A DNA stretch of 64,000 nt from Actinacidiphila alni (GCF_900112845.1 NZ_FONG01000001.1:310001-374000), one strand, 5' to 3'; numbered from the stretch's first letter, positions 1 to 8,485 are shown. Numbers and translations are program-made. The notes: generated by a model not told the origin, from the sequence alone.

Positions 1-909
1 CAGCTGGAAGGTGCAGTGCTCCACGTCGAAATGGGCGCCGAGGCAGCCCTGGAGATCGTGCAGCATCTTCTCGTAGCCCACCGCCTCCAGGACCTCCTGG
101 CTGACCACCACGTGCGCGGACAGCACCGGCATCCCCGAGGTGATCGTCCACACGTGCAGATCGTGCAGGCCCTCCACGCCCGGCAGCCCCTCGATGTGGC
201 TGCGCACATCGGCCATGTCCACACCCTTGGGCGCCGCCTCCAGCAGCACGTCGACCGCCTCGCGCAGCAGCTGCCAGGTGCGCGGCACGATCATCAGGCC
301 GATCAGCAGCGAGGCCACCGGGTCCGCCTGCCGCCAGCCGGTGGTGAGGAACACCACGGCCGCCACCACCACCGCGAGCGACCCCAGTGCGTCCGCCATC
401 ACCTCCAGGAAGGCGCCGCGCACATTGAGACTCTCGCTCTGCCCGCGCATCAGTACGACGAGTGACACCGAGTTCGCGACGAGACCGATCGCTCCGAAGA
501 GGACGGTGCCGCCGCCGTCGATGTGCTGCGGGCTGATCAGCCGCCGCACGCCCTCGTAGAAGATGAAGGCGCCGACGCCGAAGAGCAGCACCGCGTTGAG
601 CACCGCCGCCAGGATCTCGGCGCGCGCGAAGCCGAAGGTGCGGCGCTCGCTGGCGGGGCGGTTGGCGATGTGGATGGCCAGCAGCGCCATCGCGATGCCG
701 GCCGCGTCGGTGGCCATGTGACCGGCGTCGGCGAGCAGCGCCAGGGAGCCGGTGACCGCGCTGCCGACCACCTCGACGGTCAGCACCAGCACCGTGATGC
801 CCAGCGCGATCAGCAGCCGCCCGCGGTAGGCCGCGCCCGCGGTCCCGTCGCCGGGCGGCCCCGTATGACTGTGGCCGTGGCCGTGGCTGTGCCCGTGTGC
901 CGACCCCAT
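1..909 (-). CDS. CDF-family heavy-metal (probably zinc) efflux protein, 3' end beyond window
   Basis: Cation diffusion facilitator that exports divalent metals, most likely Zn2+, in exchange for protons across the plasma membrane. The ATG at 909 opens a 303-codon frame that runs off the left edge. The N-terminus is His-rich (about residues 5-15, alternating HG/HS), as in CzcD/ZitB proteins. Hydrophobic segments follow, with the metal-site signature ADAGHMATD in TM2 and a second HxxxD-type site (ADALGSLA) in TM5. The cytoplasmic C-terminal domain carries HDLHVWTITSG. Only the last few residues are missing. An inverted repeat lies 60-100 bp upstream. The family is certain; the metal is inferred from the ZitB/CzcD-like layout. 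Confidence 0.93.
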   Translation of the reverse strand, partial: MGSAHGHSHGHGHSHTGPPGDGTAGAAYRGRLLIALGITVLVLTVEVVGSAVTGSLALLADAGHMATDAAGIAMALLAIHIANRPASERRTFGFARAEILAAVLNAVLLFGVGAFIFYEGVRRLISPQHIDGGGTVLFGAIGLVANSVSLVVLMRGQSESLNVRGAFLEVMADALGSLAVVVAAVVFLTTGWRQADPVASLLIGLMIVPRTWQLLREAVDVLLEAAPKGVDMADVRSHIEGLPGVEGLHDLHVWTITSGMPVLSAHVVVSQEVLEAVGYEKMLHDLQGCLGAHFDVEHCTFQL

Positions 910-1315
910 GTGCCGCGTCCCCCTCTCGCCCTCGCCGGATCGCCGTGCCGTGCGGCGGTCAGTCAACACCGGTCACCCACCGTGGGCAAGCCGGTACCGG
1001 TGACCGTTGTCATGTGCGGTGACCTGCGGTGATGAGCCACGCCTACGGGGTACCCGGAACGCCGCGCACATCACCCGTACGGCGTACGGCGGGCGGCGGT
1101 TGTCCGGGCGGCGGTGATCAACGATGATGATCACGCCGAGGACGCCAAGTCCAGGCGAACGGCCGGTGAACGGCGGCCGTCCCGCATCCGATAGCCTCGG
1201 CCGTCGTGCCCGGCCCGGACGAGCCGCCCGCGAGAACGCCGGGGCATGCCTTCCGTACGCCTCAAGGCACCGCAGTTCCACCGCAGTTCACGCACGTTTC
1301 AGGGAGTGAGTTCCT
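910..1315. other. Intergenic region between CDF gene and the phospho-glyco operon
   Basis: About 400 bp between divergently oriented genes. Apart from the inverted repeat at 970-1006 and the AGGGAG ribosome binding site at 1301-1306 I see no gene. Reading frames here lack recognisable protein features. Both flanking promoters must lie in this stretch, but no clear -35/-10 pair stands out. Confidence 0.5.
970..1006. promoter_or_regulatory. Inverted repeat upstream of the CDF gene
   Basis: Perfect 8-bp arms CGGTCACC (970-977) and GGTGACCG (999-1006) are separated by 21 bp, with CCGGTACCGG inside. It sits in the likely promoter zone of the metal exporter, so it is a candidate operator. No regulator gene is adjacent, and the binding protein is unknown. 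Confidence 0.3.
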
Positions 1316-3154
1316 CTGCCGACCGCCATTGTCACCGGCCCGCACGCCGCGGGACCCGCGGCGCCGCTCGCGGACGACCTGCGGGCGCTGGGATTCCAGG
1401 TGGTCGAGGCGGACACGCCCGACGCCGTGGCCGAGCTGCTCGCCCAGGCGCCCGCCGAGGACCGGGTCGCCGTCGTCGACCGGCGCTTCGTCGGTCACCG
1501 GCACGCGCTGCGGCTCGCCCTGACCGACCCGCGCTTCGACGCCGCCGCCGTCCCGGGAGCGGTGTCCGCCAGGCCCGCCGCCCGCCAGGCGCTGACCGGT
1601 GCGCTCGCGGCGCTCGCCGCCGCCCCGGTGGCCGCGGGACCGCGCGCCGCCGACGGGGCCGCCCCCACGGCCCCGCTCCCCGACGCCCTCGCCGACGCCC
1701 TCGACGCGCAGGGCGCCGCCCCGTACCGCCCGGAGCTGGGCGTCCTGGTCGCGGCCGTCCCCGCCGACAGCGCCGGGCGGGCCGCCGCCGAGGCCGCCGT
1801 CGCCGCCGTGGACGAGGAGTCGGTACGGCTGCGCAGCGCCGTGAAGTCCCGCGACGGCTTCTTCACCACCCACTTCATCAGCCCGTACTCGCGCTACCTC
1901 GCCCGCTGGTGCGCCCGCCGCGGTCTGACCCCCAACCAGGTCACCACCGCCTCCCTGCTCGTCGCGCTGATCGCCGCCGGCTGCGCGGCCACCGGCACCA
2001 GGGGCGGGTACGTGGCGGCCGGGGTGCTGCTGCTGGCCTCCTTCGTCCTGGACTGCACCGACGGCCAGCTCGCCCGCTACTCCCTGCAGTACTCGACGCT
2101 CGGCGCCTGGCTGGACGCCACCTTCGACCGGGCCAAGGAGTACGCGTACTACGCGGGACTCGCGCTCGGCGCCGCCCGCGGCGGGGACGACGTATGGGCC
2201 CTGGCGCTGGGCGCGATGGTGCTCCAGACCTGCCGGCATGTGGTCGACTTCGCCTTCACCGAGGCCAATCACGACGCCGCCGCCAACACCAGCCCGACCG
2301 CGGCCCTGTCCGGCCGCCTGGACAGCGTCGGCTGGACGGTGTGGGTACGGCGGATGGTCGTGCTGCCGATCGGCGAGCGCTGGGCCCTGATCGCCGTGCT
2401 CACCGCGGTCACCACCCCGCGGATCACCTTCGTCGTCCTGCTCGTCGGCTGCGGCCTCGCCGCCTGCTACACCACCGCGGGCCGGGTGCTGCGCTCCCTC
2501 ACCCGGAGGGCCCAGCGGACCGACCGTGCCGCGCAGGCGCTCGCCGACCTCGCCGACAGCGGCCCGCTCGCCGAGGCCGGGGCCCGCGCCCTGCGCCCGC
2601 TCGCCCGGCGCATGCCGGTCTTCGTACCGCCCGTCGTCGCGCTGATCGGCGCCGCCGCGGTGACCGCGACCGCCGCACTCGCCTCCCGGGGCAGCTGGTG
2701 GCCCGTCCTCGCCGCCGCGTTCTATGTCCTGACCTCGGCCTTCGCCGTCGCCCGGCCGCTGAAGGGGGCACTGGACTGGCTGGTGCCGCCGTTCTTCAGG
2801 GCCGGCGAGTACGGCACCGTCCTGGCACTGGCGGCCGTCTCCGGGGTGAACGGAGCGTTGCCCGCTGCTTTCGGCCTGGTGGCCGCGGTCGCCTACCATC
2901 ACTACGACACGGTGTACCGCATCCGCGGTGGCACCGGGGCGCCGCCGCGGGCCCTGGTGCGGGCGGCCGGCGGGCACGAGGGCCGCACCCTGGTGGTCGC
3001 CCTCATGGCCGCCCTCGCCCACCACACAGGTTTCACGGTCGCGCTGACGGTGCTCGCCGTCGCGCTCGCCCTGCTGGTCCTCACCGAGAGCGTGCGTTTC
3101 TGGGTGTCGTCGGCGGCGCCGGCTGTGCACGACGAATCAGGAGAACCCGCATGA
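1316..3154 (+). CDS. Large CDP-alcohol phosphatidyltransferase with extra N- and C-terminal domains
   Basis: Membrane enzyme that would transfer a phospho-alcohol from a CDP-alcohol. With a start at CTG 1316 it is 612 aa. The signature D-x2-D-G-x2-A-R-x8-G-x3-D-x3-D is complete (D246, D249, G250, A253, R254, G263, D267, D271). About 190 residues precede the SPYSRYLARWCARRGLTPNQ entry to the catalytic domain. The C-terminal third is membrane-embedded and resembles the DUF5941 type. Codons upstream of GTG 1400 show strong coding bias, encode a beta-alpha start (PTAIVTGP) and follow AGGGAG at 1301-1306, so I prefer CTG 1316; GTG 1400 is the conservative alternative. It overlaps the next gene by ATGA. 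First gene of the operon; substrate unknown. Confidence 0.85.
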   Translation: MPTAIVTGPHAAGPAAPLADDLRALGFQVVEADTPDAVAELLAQAPAEDRVAVVDRRFVGHRHALRLALTDPRFDAAAVPGAVSARPAARQALTGALAALAAAPVAAGPRAADGAAPTAPLPDALADALDAQGAAPYRPELGVLVAAVPADSAGRAAAEAAVAAVDEESVRLRSAVKSRDGFFTTHFISPYSRYLARWCARRGLTPNQVTTASLLVALIAAGCAATGTRGGYVAAGVLLLASFVLDCTDGQLARYSLQYSTLGAWLDATFDRAKEYAYYAGLALGAARGGDDVWALALGAMVLQTCRHVVDFAFTEANHDAAANTSPTAALSGRLDSVGWTVWVRRMVVLPIGERWALIAVLTAVTTPRITFVVLLVGCGLAACYTTAGRVLRSLTRRAQRTDRAAQALADLADSGPLAEAGARALRPLARRMPVFVPPVVALIGAAAVTATAALASRGSWWPVLAAAFYVLTSAFAVARPLKGALDWLVPPFFRAGEYGTVLALAAVSGVNGALPAAFGLVAAVAYHHYDTVYRIRGGTGAPPRALVRAAGGHEGRTLVVALMAALAHHTGFTVALTVLAVALALLVLTESVRFWVSSAAPAVHDESGEPA

Positions 3155-3915
3155 TCGGCCTTGTGCTGGCGGCCGGCGCCGGACGGCGTCTTCGCCCCCA
3201 CACCGACACCCTGCCCAAGGCGCTGGTGCCGGTCGTCGGTCCCGAGGGGCCGGAAGGCGCCGCGGACAGCCTGACCGTCCTCGACCTGACCCTGGCCAAC
3301 TTCGCGGAGATCGGGCTCACCGAGGTCGCCGTCGTCGTCGGCTACCGCAAGGAAGCGGTCTACGCCCGCAAGGACGCCCTGGAGCGCACGTACGGCCTGA
3401 AGCTCACGCTGATCGACAACGACAAGGCCGAGGAGTGGAACAACGCCTACTCCTTGTGGTGCGCCCGTGACGTCCTCGGGCACGGTGTGATTCTGGCCAA
3501 CGGCGACACCGTGCACCCGGTCTCGGTGGAGAAGACGCTGCTGGCCGCGCGCGGCGGCGGCAAGCGGATCGTGCTCGCGCTGGACACCGTCAAGCAGCTC
3601 GCCGACGAGGAGATGAAGGTCGTCGCCGAGCCCGGCAGGGGAGTGCGGCGGATCACCAAGCTGATGGACCCGGCGCAGGCCACCGGCGAGTACATCGGCG
3701 TCACCCTCATCGAGGGCGAGGCGGCGGCCGAACTGGCGGACGCGCTGAAGACCACCTTCGAGCGCGACCCCGACCTCTACTACGAGGACGGCTACCAGGA
3801 GCTGGTCGACCGCGGCTTCACCATCGACGTCGCCCCGATCGGCGACGTCGCCTGGGTCGAGATCGACAATCACGACGACCTCGCCAAGGGGCGGGTGATT
3901 GCGTGCCAGTACTGA
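3151..3915 (+). CDS. Nucleotidyltransferase (sugar/polyol-phosphate cytidylyl- or similar NTP transferase)
   Basis: A 254-aa protein of the NTP_transferase fold. The N-terminus carries the nucleotide-binding signature LAAGAGRRLRP followed by LPKALVPV. A metal-binding Asp lies in ILANGDTVHP, and a late acidic motif reads AWVEIDNHDDLAKG. The short length and context resemble inositol-1-phosphate or glycerol-phosphate cytidylyltransferases that feed CDP-alcohol phosphatidyltransferases. Its ATG overlaps the upstream stop (ATGA) and its 3' end overlaps the next gene by 13 bp, indicating translational coupling. The inferred role is activation of a phospho-alcohol, possibly the product of the following dehydrogenase. 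CTP is inferred from the neighbours, not from the sequence. Confidence 0.82.
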   Translation: MIGLVLAAGAGRRLRPHTDTLPKALVPVVGPEGPEGAADSLTVLDLTLANFAEIGLTEVAVVVGYRKEAVYARKDALERTYGLKLTLIDNDKAEEWNNAYSLWCARDVLGHGVILANGDTVHPVSVEKTLLAARGGGKRIVLALDTVKQLADEEMKVVAEPGRGVRRITKLMDPAQATGEYIGVTLIEGEAAAELADALKTTFERDPDLYYEDGYQELVDRGFTIDVAPIGDVAWVEIDNHDDLAKGRVIACQY

Positions 3916-4964
3916 CCCGGCTGATTCCGTCGCCGGTCGTCGTCGATATCAGGGCGGGCGCCCTGGACGGCCTCGGCGCGCTCCTGGCCGACCAGCGGAT
4001 CTCCAGCTCCGGCAGGCTCGCGGTGGCCGCCAGCGGCGGCTCCGGCGTGGCGCTGCGCGAGCGGCTGTCGGTGACACTGCCCGACGCCGACTGGTTCGAG
4101 GTGGGCGGCGGCAGCATCGACGCGGCCGTCAAGCTCGCCGACGCGATGCGCGGCAACCGCTACGACGCGGTCGTCGCGCTGGGCGGCGGCAAGATCATCG
4201 ACGCCTCGAAGTACGCCGCGGCCCGGGTCGGCCTGCCGCTGGTCGCGGTGGCCACCAATCTGTCGCACGACGGCATCTGCTCGCCGGTGGCCACCCTGGA
4301 CAACGACAACGGACGCGGTTCCTACGGTGTCCCGCCGCCGATCGCGCTCGCCATCGACCTGGACGTGGTCCGGGAGGCACCCGCCCGCTTCGTCCGCTCC
4401 GGTATCGGCGACGCGGTCTCCAACATCAACGCGATCGCGGACTGGGAGCTGTCCCACCGGGAGACCGGCGAACGCGTCGACGGACTGGCCGCGGCCATGG
4501 CCCGTACCGCGGGCGAGGCGGTGTTGCGGCACACCGGCGGCATCGGCGACGACGACTTCCTCACCACGCTCGCCGAGGCGCTGGTGCTCTCCGGCATCGC
4601 GATGTCGGTCAGCGGCGACAGCCGCCCGGCGTCCGGTTCCTGCCACGAGATCCTGCACGCCTTCGACCTGCTCTTCCCGCAGCGGGCGCCGGCCCACGGC
4701 GAGGGCGCGGGCCTGGGCGCCACCTTCGCCATGCACCTGCGCGGCGCGACCGAGCAGGCCGGTCTGGTCGCGGAGGTGCTGCGTCGGCACGGACTGCCGG
4801 TGCTGGCGGCCGACGTCGACTTCACCGAGGCCGAGTTCGTCGAGGTCGTGCGCTACGCCCCGCAGACCCGCCCCGGCCGCTACACGATCCTCGAACACCT
4901 CGACCTGTCCGCCACCGAGATCAGGGACGCATACGCCGACTATGTCAAAGCCATCAGTAGCTGA
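3903..4964 (+). CDS. sn-Glycerol-1-phosphate dehydrogenase homologue (EgsA/AraM-like iron/zinc alcohol dehydrogenase)
   Basis: A 353-aa member of the metal-dependent alcohol dehydrogenase/dehydroquinate synthase superfamily. It has the NAD(P)-binding GGGKIID (94-100), the threonine/asparagine loop VATNLSHDG (117-124), and candidate metal ligands D170, H248 and H265. SRPASG (240-245) before H248 is characteristic of glycerol-1-phosphate dehydrogenases, where it reads SRPASGxEH; here Cys replaces the usual Glu before His. The family reduces dihydroxyacetone phosphate to sn-glycerol-1-phosphate, the archaeal-type enantiomer. Start is GTG 3903, overlapping the upstream gene by 13 bp; the 3' end overlaps the next gene by 23 bp. 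Wedged between nucleotidyl- and phosphatidyltransferases, it probably supplies their phospho-alcohol. A different polyol phosphate substrate is possible. Confidence 0.82.
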   Translation: MPVLTRLIPSPVVVDIRAGALDGLGALLADQRISSSGRLAVAASGGSGVALRERLSVTLPDADWFEVGGGSIDAAVKLADAMRGNRYDAVVALGGGKIIDASKYAAARVGLPLVAVATNLSHDGICSPVATLDNDNGRGSYGVPPPIALAIDLDVVREAPARFVRSGIGDAVSNINAIADWELSHRETGERVDGLAAAMARTAGEAVLRHTGGIGDDDFLTTLAEALVLSGIAMSVSGDSRPASGSCHEILHAFDLLFPQRAPAHGEGAGLGATFAMHLRGATEQAGLVAEVLRRHGLPVLAADVDFTEAEFVEVVRYAPQTRPGRYTILEHLDLSATEIRDAYADYVKAISS

Positions 4965-5721
4965 ACTGCGCCCGGTCGTGCACCCGCCGGGTGTCAAGGA
5001 CCGGCGCAGCGGCGAGCACTGGGCCGGCCGGCTCTACATGCGCGAGCTGTCGCTGCGCATAGACCGGCACCTCGCGCCCACTCGCGTCACGCCCAACCAG
5101 CTGACGTATTTGATGACCGTCTTCGGCGTGCTCGCCGCCCCCGCGCTGCTGGTGCCCGGGATCGCGGGCGCCGTCCTCGGTGTGCTGATGGTGCAGCTGT
5201 ACCTGCTGCTGGACTGCGTGGACGGCGAGATCGCCCGCTGGAAGCAGCAGTTTTCGCTGTCCGGCGTCTACCTGGACCGGGTCGGCGCCTATCTGTGCGA
5301 CGCCGCCGTGCTGGTCGGCTTCGGGCTGCGCGCCGCCGACCTGTGGGGCAGCGGCCGGATCGACTGGCTGTGGGCGTTCCTGGGCACCCTGGCCGCGCTC
5401 GGCGCGGTGCTGATCAAGGCAGAGACCGACCTCGTCGGTGTCGCCCGCCACCAGGGCGGACTGCCACCGGTCAAGGAGGCGGCGTCCGAGCCGCGCTCGT
5501 CCGGCGTCGCGCTGGCCCGCCGGGCCGCGGCCGCGCTGAAGTTCCACCGCCTGGTGCTCGGTGTCGAGGCGTCCCTGCTCATCCTGGTGCTGGCCGTCCT
5601 CGACCAGATCCGCGACGACCTGTTCTTCACCCGGCTCGGCGTCGCCGTCCTGGCCGGAATCGCCCTGCTGCAAACCCTGCTGCATCTGGTATCGGTCCTC
5701 GCGTCGAGCAGGCTGAAGTGA
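4942..5721 (+). CDS. CDP-alcohol phosphatidyltransferase family protein with altered fourth Asp
   Basis: A 259-aa integral membrane protein with several hydrophobic segments. The CDP-alcohol phosphotransferase signature is D91, D94, G95, A98, R99, G108, D112, then Ala116 where the fourth Asp is expected (G-VYL-D-RVG-A). The first three Asp bind the metals and CDP; the fourth is normally the catalytic base, so activity, or use of a substitute base such as D120, is uncertain. It starts inside the dehydrogenase gene (23-bp overlap) and overlaps the next gene by GTGA, so it is translationally coupled. It is a second, shorter and divergent enzyme of this fold in one operon, perhaps acting on a different acceptor from the first. 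Confidence 0.83.
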   Translation: MSKPSVAELRPVVHPPGVKDRRSGEHWAGRLYMRELSLRIDRHLAPTRVTPNQLTYLMTVFGVLAAPALLVPGIAGAVLGVLMVQLYLLLDCVDGEIARWKQQFSLSGVYLDRVGAYLCDAAVLVGFGLRAADLWGSGRIDWLWAFLGTLAALGAVLIKAETDLVGVARHQGGLPPVKEAASEPRSSGVALARRAAAALKFHRLVLGVEASLLILVLAVLDQIRDDLFFTRLGVAVLAGIALLQTLLHLVSVLASSRLK

Positions 5722-6611
5722 GCACGCCGGGGGCGCCGCTGCGACTCGGCGCGGTGATCATCACCATGGGCAACCGCCCCGCGGAGCTGAACGACCTGCT
5801 GGACTCGGTCGCCAAGCAGCAGGGCCCGCCCGTGGCGGTCGCGGTGGTCGGCAACGGATCGCCGCTGCCGCCGCTGCCGCCCCAGGTGCGCACCGCGGAA
5901 CTGCCCGAGAACCTGGGCATCCCCGGCGGCCGCAATGTCGGCATCGAGCTGTTCGGACCCGGCGCGGAGGAGGTCGACGTCGTCCTGTTCCTGGACGACG
6001 ACGGGCTGCTGCCCGGTGACGACACCGCGGAACTGGTACGGCAGGCGTTCGACGCCGATCCGGAACTGGGCATCATCAGCTTCCGGATCGCCGATCCGGA
6101 GACCGGGCAGACCCAGCGCAGGCACGTCCCCCGCCTGCGCGCGTCCGACCCGATGCGGGACTCCCGGGTCACCACCTTCCTGGGCGGCGCGTGCGCGGTA
6201 CGCAGCCGGGTCATCCAGCAGGTCGGCCCGCTGCCCGCCGAGTTCTTCTACGCCCACGAGGAGACCGATCTGGCCTGGCGCGCCCTTGACGCGGGTTGGC
6301 TGATCGACTACCGGCATGACATGGTGCTCTTCCACCCGGCGACCTCACCGGCGCGGCACGCGGTCTACCACCGGATGGTGGCCCGTAACCGGGTGTGGCT
6401 GGCCCGGCGCAATCTGCCCTGGCCCCTGGTCCCGGTCTACCTCGGCGTCTGGTTCCTGCTGACGCTGGCGCGCAGGCCGTCCCGGCCGGCGCTGCGTGCC
6501 TGGCTCGGCGGATTCCGCGAGGGCTGGGCCACACCGTGCGGTCCGCGGCGGGCGATGCGCTGGCGGACCGTCTGGAGGTTGACCCGGCTGGGCCGACCCC
6601 CGATCATCTGA
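5718..6611 (+). CDS. GT2 family glycosyltransferase
   Basis: A 297-aa GT-A glycosyltransferase. The N-terminal Rossmann-like half begins GAVIITMGNRP; ENLGIPGGRNVG is the typical GT2 (rhamnosyltransferase-like) stretch; the metal-binding DxD region is LFLDDDG. HEETDLAWRA is the catalytic-base region, equivalent to the ED-W motif. The C-terminus has one or more hydrophobic, probably membrane-associated segments with many Arg. GTG 5718 overlaps the upstream stop by 4 bp. It likely adds a sugar to the lipid- or polyol-phosphate made by the operon before export. Donor and acceptor are unknown. Confidence 0.88.
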   Translation: MSTPGAPLRLGAVIITMGNRPAELNDLLDSVAKQQGPPVAVAVVGNGSPLPPLPPQVRTAELPENLGIPGGRNVGIELFGPGAEEVDVVLFLDDDGLLPGDDTAELVRQAFDADPELGIISFRIADPETGQTQRRHVPRLRASDPMRDSRVTTFLGGACAVRSRVIQQVGPLPAEFFYAHEETDLAWRALDAGWLIDYRHDMVLFHPATSPARHAVYHRMVARNRVWLARRNLPWPLVPVYLGVWFLLTLARRPSRPALRAWLGGFREGWATPCGPRRAMRWRTVWRLTRLGRPPII

Positions 6612-6684
6612 CAAGCTCGGACCTGAGAGCATCAGGCGCAGCCCGGGAATCCCCCTGCCCCCGGCGCGCACCTTGAGGACGAAA

Positions 6685-7623
6685 GTGTCAACTGTGAGCG
6701 AGACAACGCACGATGGTGCGGTCGCCGTCGGTGCCCCACCCGCACCCACGGCCGATGACGGCCTCAGCCCCACCGAGCTGGCGGCCAAGTACGGTCTGTC
6801 CGTCAGTGGCGCCCGGCCGGGCCTGGTGGAGTACACCCGCCAGTTGTGGGGCCGGCGACATTTCATCAACGAGTTCGCCAAGGCGCGCACTCAGGCGCAG
6901 TACACCCAGGCCCGACTCGGCCAGCTCTGGCAGGTGATGACGCCCCTGCTGAACGCGGCGGTGTACTACCTGATCTTCGGTCTGCTGATCGGCACCAGCA
7001 AAGGCATCGACAACTTCATCGCCTTCCTGGTCACCGGCATCTTCATCTTCACCTTCACGCAGTCCTCGGTGCTCAGCGGTGTGCGTGCGGTGGCCGGCAA
7101 CCTCGGTCTGATCAGGGCGCTGCACTTCCCGCGCGCCTCGATGCCGATCGCCTTCACGCTGATGCAGCTGCAGCAGCTGATCATGTCGATGTTCGTCCTG
7201 CTGGCCATCGTGCTGATGACCGGCGAGGTACCGACCATGAACTGGCTGCTGCTGTTCCCGGCGCTGTTCACGCAGTGGATCTTCAACACCGGCCTGGCGC
7301 TGATCGTGGCGCGGCTCGGCAGCAAGATGACGGACCTGGCGCAGCTGATGCCGTTCATCCTGCGCACCTGGATGTACATGTCCGGCGTCATGTACAGCAT
7401 CGACAAGCTGACCAACAGCGCGCCGCACTTCGTGCGCATCCTGCTCGACATCAACCCCGCCGCGGTCTACATCGACCTGATGCGTTTCGCGCTGATCGAC
7501 AGCGTCACCTCCTCGCAGCTGCCCCCGCACGTGTGGGCCTCGGCGGTCGGCTGGGCCTTGCTGGTGGGCATCGGCGGCTACGTCTACTTCTGGAAGGCGG
7601 AGGAGCAATATGGCCGTGGCTGA
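6685..7623 (+). CDS. ABC-2 type polysaccharide/teichoic-acid exporter, permease subunit
   Basis: A 312-aa permease of the TagG/Wzm type. A soluble N-terminus of about 80 residues contains an amphipathic stretch before the first membrane helix. Six hydrophobic segments follow, from about residue 95 onwards, with LGQLWQVMTPLLNAAVYYLIFG matching the conserved entry of ABC2 membrane domains. Start choice is GTG 6685, 6 nt after GAGG (6675-6678); GTG 6694 is an in-frame alternative. The 3' end overlaps the ATPase gene by 14 bp. With that ATPase it would flip a lipid-linked glycan or polyol phosphate to the outer face of the membrane. Confidence 0.9.
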   Translation: MSTVSETTHDGAVAVGAPPAPTADDGLSPTELAAKYGLSVSGARPGLVEYTRQLWGRRHFINEFAKARTQAQYTQARLGQLWQVMTPLLNAAVYYLIFGLLIGTSKGIDNFIAFLVTGIFIFTFTQSSVLSGVRAVAGNLGLIRALHFPRASMPIAFTLMQLQQLIMSMFVLLAIVLMTGEVPTMNWLLLFPALFTQWIFNTGLALIVARLGSKMTDLAQLMPFILRTWMYMSGVMYSIDKLTNSAPHFVRILLDINPAAVYIDLMRFALIDSVTSSQLPPHVWASAVGWALLVGIGGYVYFWKAEEQYGRG

Positions 7624-8416
7624 GCAGCAGAGCGTCGAGAGGACCCAGCGGCCCTCCGACACCCGTGTCCCCACGGTGATCGTGGACGACGTGCACATCG
7701 TCTACACCGTGCACGGCGCCGGCACCGGCCGGGGCAGCGCCACCGCGGCGCTCGGCCGGCTGCTGTCGCGCAAGTCGTCGCCGAACGTCCGCCGCGTGCA
7801 CGCGGTCAAGGGCGTCAGCTTCACCTCGTACCGCGGTGAGGCGATCGGCATCATCGGCTCCAACGGCTCCGGCAAGTCGACGATCCTGCGGGCCATCGCC
7901 GGTCTGCTGCCGCCGGAGCGCGGGAAGATCTACACCGACGGCCAGCCGTCCCTGCTGGGTGTCAACGCGGCGCTGATGAACGACCTGACGGGTGAGCGCA
8001 ATGTGATCCTCGGCGGTCTGGCCATGGGCATGACGCAGGAGGAGGTGCGTAGCCGCTACCAGGGGATCGTCGACTTCTCGGGCATCAACGAGAAGGGCGA
8101 CTTCATCTCGCTGCCGATGCGGACGTACTCCTCCGGTATGGCGGCCCGGCTGCGGTTCTCGATCGCGGCGGCCAAGAACCACGACGTGCTGATGATCGAC
8201 GAGGCACTGGCCACCGGCGACCGCGCCTTCCAGCGCCGCTCCGAGGCCCGCATCCGGGAGCTGCGCAAGGAGGCCGGCACCGTCTTCCTGGTCAGCCACA
8301 ACAACAACTCCATCCGCGACACGTGCGACCGCGTGGTGTGGCTGGAGAAGGGCGAACTGCTGATGGACGGCCCGACCGACGACGTGCTCAAGGCGTACGA
8401 GGACCACACCAAGTAG
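7610..8416 (+). CDS. ABC-2 type polysaccharide/teichoic-acid exporter, ATP-binding subunit
   Basis: A 268-aa TagH/Wzt-type ATPase without the C-terminal carbohydrate-binding extension of some Wzt proteins. Walker A is GSNGSGKST. The signature is degenerate, YSSGMAARLRFSIA, which is typical of teichoic-acid and O-antigen exporters. Walker B is VLMIDEALATGD, and the switch His lies in LVSHNNNS. The start is ATG 7610 after AGGAG, inside the permease gene. It closes the operon and is followed by a strong terminator-like hairpin. Confidence 0.92.
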   Translation: MAVAEQQSVERTQRPSDTRVPTVIVDDVHIVYTVHGAGTGRGSATAALGRLLSRKSSPNVRRVHAVKGVSFTSYRGEAIGIIGSNGSGKSTILRAIAGLLPPERGKIYTDGQPSLLGVNAALMNDLTGERNVILGGLAMGMTQEEVRSRYQGIVDFSGINEKGDFISLPMRTYSSGMAARLRFSIAAAKNHDVLMIDEALATGDRAFQRRSEARIRELRKEAGTVFLVSHNNNSIRDTCDRVVWLEKGELLMDGPTDDVLKAYEDHTK

Positions 8417-8454
8417 CCGCCCACCGCCGTCTTCTGCCCGCTCTCAGGTGTACG

Positions 8455-8485
8455 AGGTCCCCGTCGGACGATCCGGCGGGGACCT
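8455..8485 (+). terminator. Terminator-like hairpin after the exporter operon
   Basis: The left arm AGGTCCCCG-T-CGG and right arm CCG-G-CGGGGACCT form a 13-bp stem with one G-U pair and an ACGAT loop. It is followed by TGTATTT. Placed 38 bp after the ATPase stop, it fits a factor-independent terminator separating the exporter operon from the hopanoid operon. Confidence 0.65.

Noticed and set aside
1262..3130. Long open frame on the minus strand opposite the first phosphatidyltransferase
   Set aside because: It has Gly/Arg/Gln-rich composition with no domain features; it is a high-GC shadow of the real gene on the plus strand.
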